The position numbers were made by a program, and so were the translations under genes. Below are positions 14,648 through 16,681 of a DNA stretch of 16,681 bases, one piece after another. This DNA is from Candidatus Omnitrophota bacterium (GTDB lineage: Bacteria; Omnitrophota; Gorgyraeia; JABMRN01). Below the pieces are notes generated by a model that saw only the letters and a program-made list of their open reading frames with translations, ran no database searches and was not told where the DNA came from. Numbering within the stretch: position 1 is the stretch's first letter; the number at the start of each line of letters is the position of its first letter. The DNA is taken from assembly GCA_013202515.1 (NCBI GenBank), contig JABMRN010000182.1, positions 1-16,681 on the forward strand. Reading direction: 5' to 3'.

Positions 14648-15598
14648 ATGGAGAAAGAAATTCGCATGAATAACGATGCGGAAGCAAAAAGTCTTTTTGG
14701 AAGACATGACGATAACCTGAAGCTGATGGAAAAAGCTTTTAACGTAAAGACCGTTTACCGCCAGGAAATCCTAAAGATCTTAGGCGAAAAAGAAAACGTT
14801 GATAAGGCCCTAAAGGTTGCAGAGGAGTCCCTTACGATAATAAGGGGCGGGGGCGTTCTGAAAAAGCACGACATGACTTATTCCATAAATATGGTAAAGA
14901 ATAACCAGGATGTTTCGCTCCATGACATTTACCTTGATAAAATAAAGGTCTCTTCCAAGAGACAGCACGTAACCCCTAAATCCAAGGGTCAAAAAGAATA
15001 CGTAGACGCCATACGAAAACATGACATAGTTTTTGCAGTGGGCCCGGCCGGTACTGGCAAGACATACCTTGCGATGGCAATGGCCGTTAACGCCCTCAAC
15101 AAAGGACTTGTTTCAAGGATTATTTTAACCAGGCCCGCCCTTGAGGCAGGGGAGAATCTAGGATTTCTACCGGGAACGCTCTACGAAAAAATAGTTCCAT
15201 ACTTAAGGCCTGTGTATGATGCACTTTACGATATGGTAGAGGCAGATAATATACAGGATTATATTGATAGAGGCATTATTGAAGTTGCACCCTTAGCTTA
15301 CATGAGAGGACGGACGCTTAACGATTCTTTCATAATTTTGGATGAGGCGCAGAACTCTACACCGGAACAGATGAAGATGTTTCTTACGAGGCTTGGCTTT
15401 GATTCAAAAACTGTCATAACCGGCGACCTTACACAGAGCGATCTTCCCAAGGGGAAGGTTTCTGGTCTTGCCGATGCAGAAAAGCTTCTGAAAAGCATTG
15501 AAGGCATACAGTTTGCTTACCTTAAGGGCGAGGATGTAGTGCGGCAAGAATTGGTTCAAGAAATTATAAAGGCCTATGAGATGAAAAGCAATGAATAG
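14648..15598 (+). CDS. PhoH family ATPase (YbeZ/PhoH-like)
   Basis: This 316-residue protein is a cytosolic P-loop ATPase of the PhoH/YbeZ type, a family linked to RNA metabolism and ribosome maturation together with the endoribonuclease YbeY. Walker A is GPAGTGKT (132-139) and Walker B is ILDEAQN (230-236); the family signature RPALEAGENLGFLPG (162-176) lies between them, and TGDLTQ (258-263) acts as a sensor-like motif. Residues 1-100 form the N-terminal extension typical of the longer PhoH proteins, with a possible KH-like fold. The first ATG directly follows the lipoprotein stop; a second ATG at 14666 is an alternative start six codons in. The stop overlaps the next gene by 8 nt. Confidence 0.93.
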   Translation: MEKEIRMNNDAEAKSLFGRHDDNLKLMEKAFNVKTVYRQEILKILGEKENVDKALKVAEESLTIIRGGGVLKKHDMTYSINMVKNNQDVSLHDIYLDKIKVSSKRQHVTPKSKGQKEYVDAIRKHDIVFAVGPAGTGKTYLAMAMAVNALNKGLVSRIILTRPALEAGENLGFLPGTLYEKIVPYLRPVYDALYDMVEADNIQDYIDRGIIEVAPLAYMRGRTLNDSFIILDEAQNSTPEQMKMFLTRLGFDSKTVITGDLTQSDLPKGKVSGLADAEKLLKSIEGIQFAYLKGEDVVRQELVQEIIKAYEMKSNE

Positions 15599-16681
15599 AA
15601 ATGCAAAAAGAAAATTTAAGATTAGCCTGAAAAAAGAGGATCTCGACCTAAACAAGTTTTTTCAGAAAGGTCACCTTTCCTTTGTATTCACTGTACTATT
15701 TATTGCTTTAGTTCTTGCTGCTATTGTTTTTGGCCCGGTTCATTACAGCGGAAGGATTAGGGTTGGTGAGATTTCCTTAAGGAGTATTTACGCCCCATAT
15801 GATTTCAGGTACCCATGGGGGGTTAATGAAAAAAGGACAAAGGAATCCCGCGAAGAACTTATAAAATCGATTCCTGATGTATATGATATCGAAGGTGTGC
15901 GCGAAGAAGATGCTGTTAAGAATTTTGTTTCCTTATTTGATGCCTTGCAGGCCGCCGGTGAAATCCAGGACAAGGCTGAGAAAAAACTCGTAATAGAAAC
16001 ACTGAATACAGAAACAGGACTTGATATACGCGATAACGTCTTGGAGTATTTTACAGAACTCAAAGACGCTAAAGAGATAAAGGAAAAGTTAGTTAGCGTT
16101 CTCAGTAGTCTTTATCCCCTTGGTATTATTGATCCAGAGACACGAAAAAAGCTTATTGAAGAAAATCTCTCTGTCAGAATCAGAAACCCCAAGATTAAGA
16201 CCGAGCGTATCCGCCCATCAAAAGAACTCTTTACCCCCGAAGATGCAGAGAAGGTGGCAAGTGAATATATTGATAGGATGTTTCCAAAGAATTCGAAACT
16301 ACGTAAGTATTCAATAGACCTGGTCACCCCATTCATTACCCACAATCTTGTTTTTAATGAACAGTTGACTACTAGGATAAAGGAAGAGGCGCTCAAGAAC
16401 GCTACACCTATCTATGACATGTTAGAGATAAAGAAAAACGAACTGGTTATTGAGAGGGGGCAGCGGATAACAAAACAGCACATTGCTCAGCTTACACAAT
16501 TAGGAGCGCTTGGCGGCATATCCCGCAAAGGGCCATACCTGTCGGGAATTCTGTTTCTTTTGATTGTTCTAATAGGTGTTGGAATTACCTATCTGACCGT
16601 AACGGAAAAAAAGATAATTACCTCACCCAAGAACGTCTCAATTATATTGATCAACTGCCTGATTCTGATAGTAATAAGCCA
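15591..16681 (+). CDS. 7TM-HD family membrane protein (PgpH/YqfF-like), 3' truncated by window edge
   Basis: The frame opens at the ATG at 15591, inside the end of phoH, and stays open to the last base (363 residues). Residues 1-28 are basic and cytoplasmic; a first membrane helix spans about 29-51. A long extracytoplasmic region follows (about 52-315), with the family features VGEISLRSIYAPYDF, TKESREELIKSIPDVYDIE (83-101) and ATPIYDMLEIKKNELVIERGQRI (271-293). Hydrophobic segments at 316-336 and from 348 begin the seven-helix bundle. Family knowledge: a C-terminal HD phosphohydrolase follows, and in Listeria and relatives PgpH degrades cyclic di-AMP; that domain lies outside the window, so the activity is unproved here. 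The position after phoH fits the phoH-7TM-HD-ybeY order seen in many bacteria. Confidence 0.92.
   Translation, partial: MNRNAKRKFKISLKKEDLDLNKFFQKGHLSFVFTVLFIALVLAAIVFGPVHYSGRIRVGEISLRSIYAPYDFRYPWGVNEKRTKESREELIKSIPDVYDIEGVREEDAVKNFVSLFDALQAAGEIQDKAEKKLVIETLNTETGLDIRDNVLEYFTELKDAKEIKEKLVSVLSSLYPLGIIDPETRKKLIEENLSVRIRNPKIKTERIRPSKELFTPEDAEKVASEYIDRMFPKNSKLRKYSIDLVTPFITHNLVFNEQLTTRIKEEALKNATPIYDMLEIKKNELVIERGQRITKQHIAQLTQLGALGGISRKGPYLSGILFLLIVLIGVGITYLTVTEKKIITSPKNVSIILINCLILIVIS

Noticed and set aside
16120..16317. Separate small plus-strand ORF near the right edge
   Set aside because: It lies out of frame inside the 7TM-HD gene, which is open from 15591 to the window end and matches its family throughout.

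Overview
The window is a dense block of bacterial chromosomal housekeeping genes. All thirteen protein genes lie on the + strand, with short gaps or small overlaps, and no mobile element, CRISPR array, tRNA or rRNA was found. Both ends cut a gene: uvrB has lost its start and a 7TM-HD (PgpH/YqfF-type) membrane protein has lost its end. Base composition looks moderately AT-rich by eye. A lipoprotein with a clear lipobox and Ser at +2 suggests an outer membrane. CIRCE operators imply an HrcA repressor elsewhere in the genome. The gene content (GuaB3, CoaX, a DnaE with a PHP domain, an AspRS that looks non-discriminating, 7TM-HD next to phoH) fits a deep-branching or uncultured lineage; Omnitrophota/PVC-like is a guess, not a conclusion.

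Layout. (1) 3-3419: uvrB (nucleotide excision repair), birA (biotin ligase/repressor) and coaX (type III pantothenate kinase) are packed within 2-4 nt and look co-transcribed. (2) 3467-5695: a heat-shock unit with a consensus sigma70-type promoter, two tandem CIRCE operators, groES, groEL and a strong 22-bp stem terminator with a GAAA loop. (3) 5697-10441: a new promoter starts directly after the terminator and drives guaB3 (IMPDH/GMP-reductase-like) and dnaE (replicative polymerase alpha with an apparently intact PHP metal site). (4) 10452-14256: another promoter, a 144-aa protein I cannot assign, an HU/IHF-family protein overlapping it by 4 nt, hisS, and aspS overlapping hisS by 7 nt. The aspS reading frame is broken near its end by an apparent one-base deletion; the missing 77 C-terminal residues are intact in the -1 frame. 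(5) 14276-16681: a small lipoprotein, phoH, and the N-terminal 363 residues of a 7TM-HD protein, part of the widespread phoH-7TM-HD-ybeY arrangement.

The genes serve cofactor supply (biotin, CoA), purine balance, replication and repair, nucleoid structure, folding and translation. I see no clear new system. The points most worth following are the aspS frameshift, the non-discriminating AspRS signature, the paired CIRCE operators, and the unassigned 144-aa gene with its own promoter and coupling to the HU gene.
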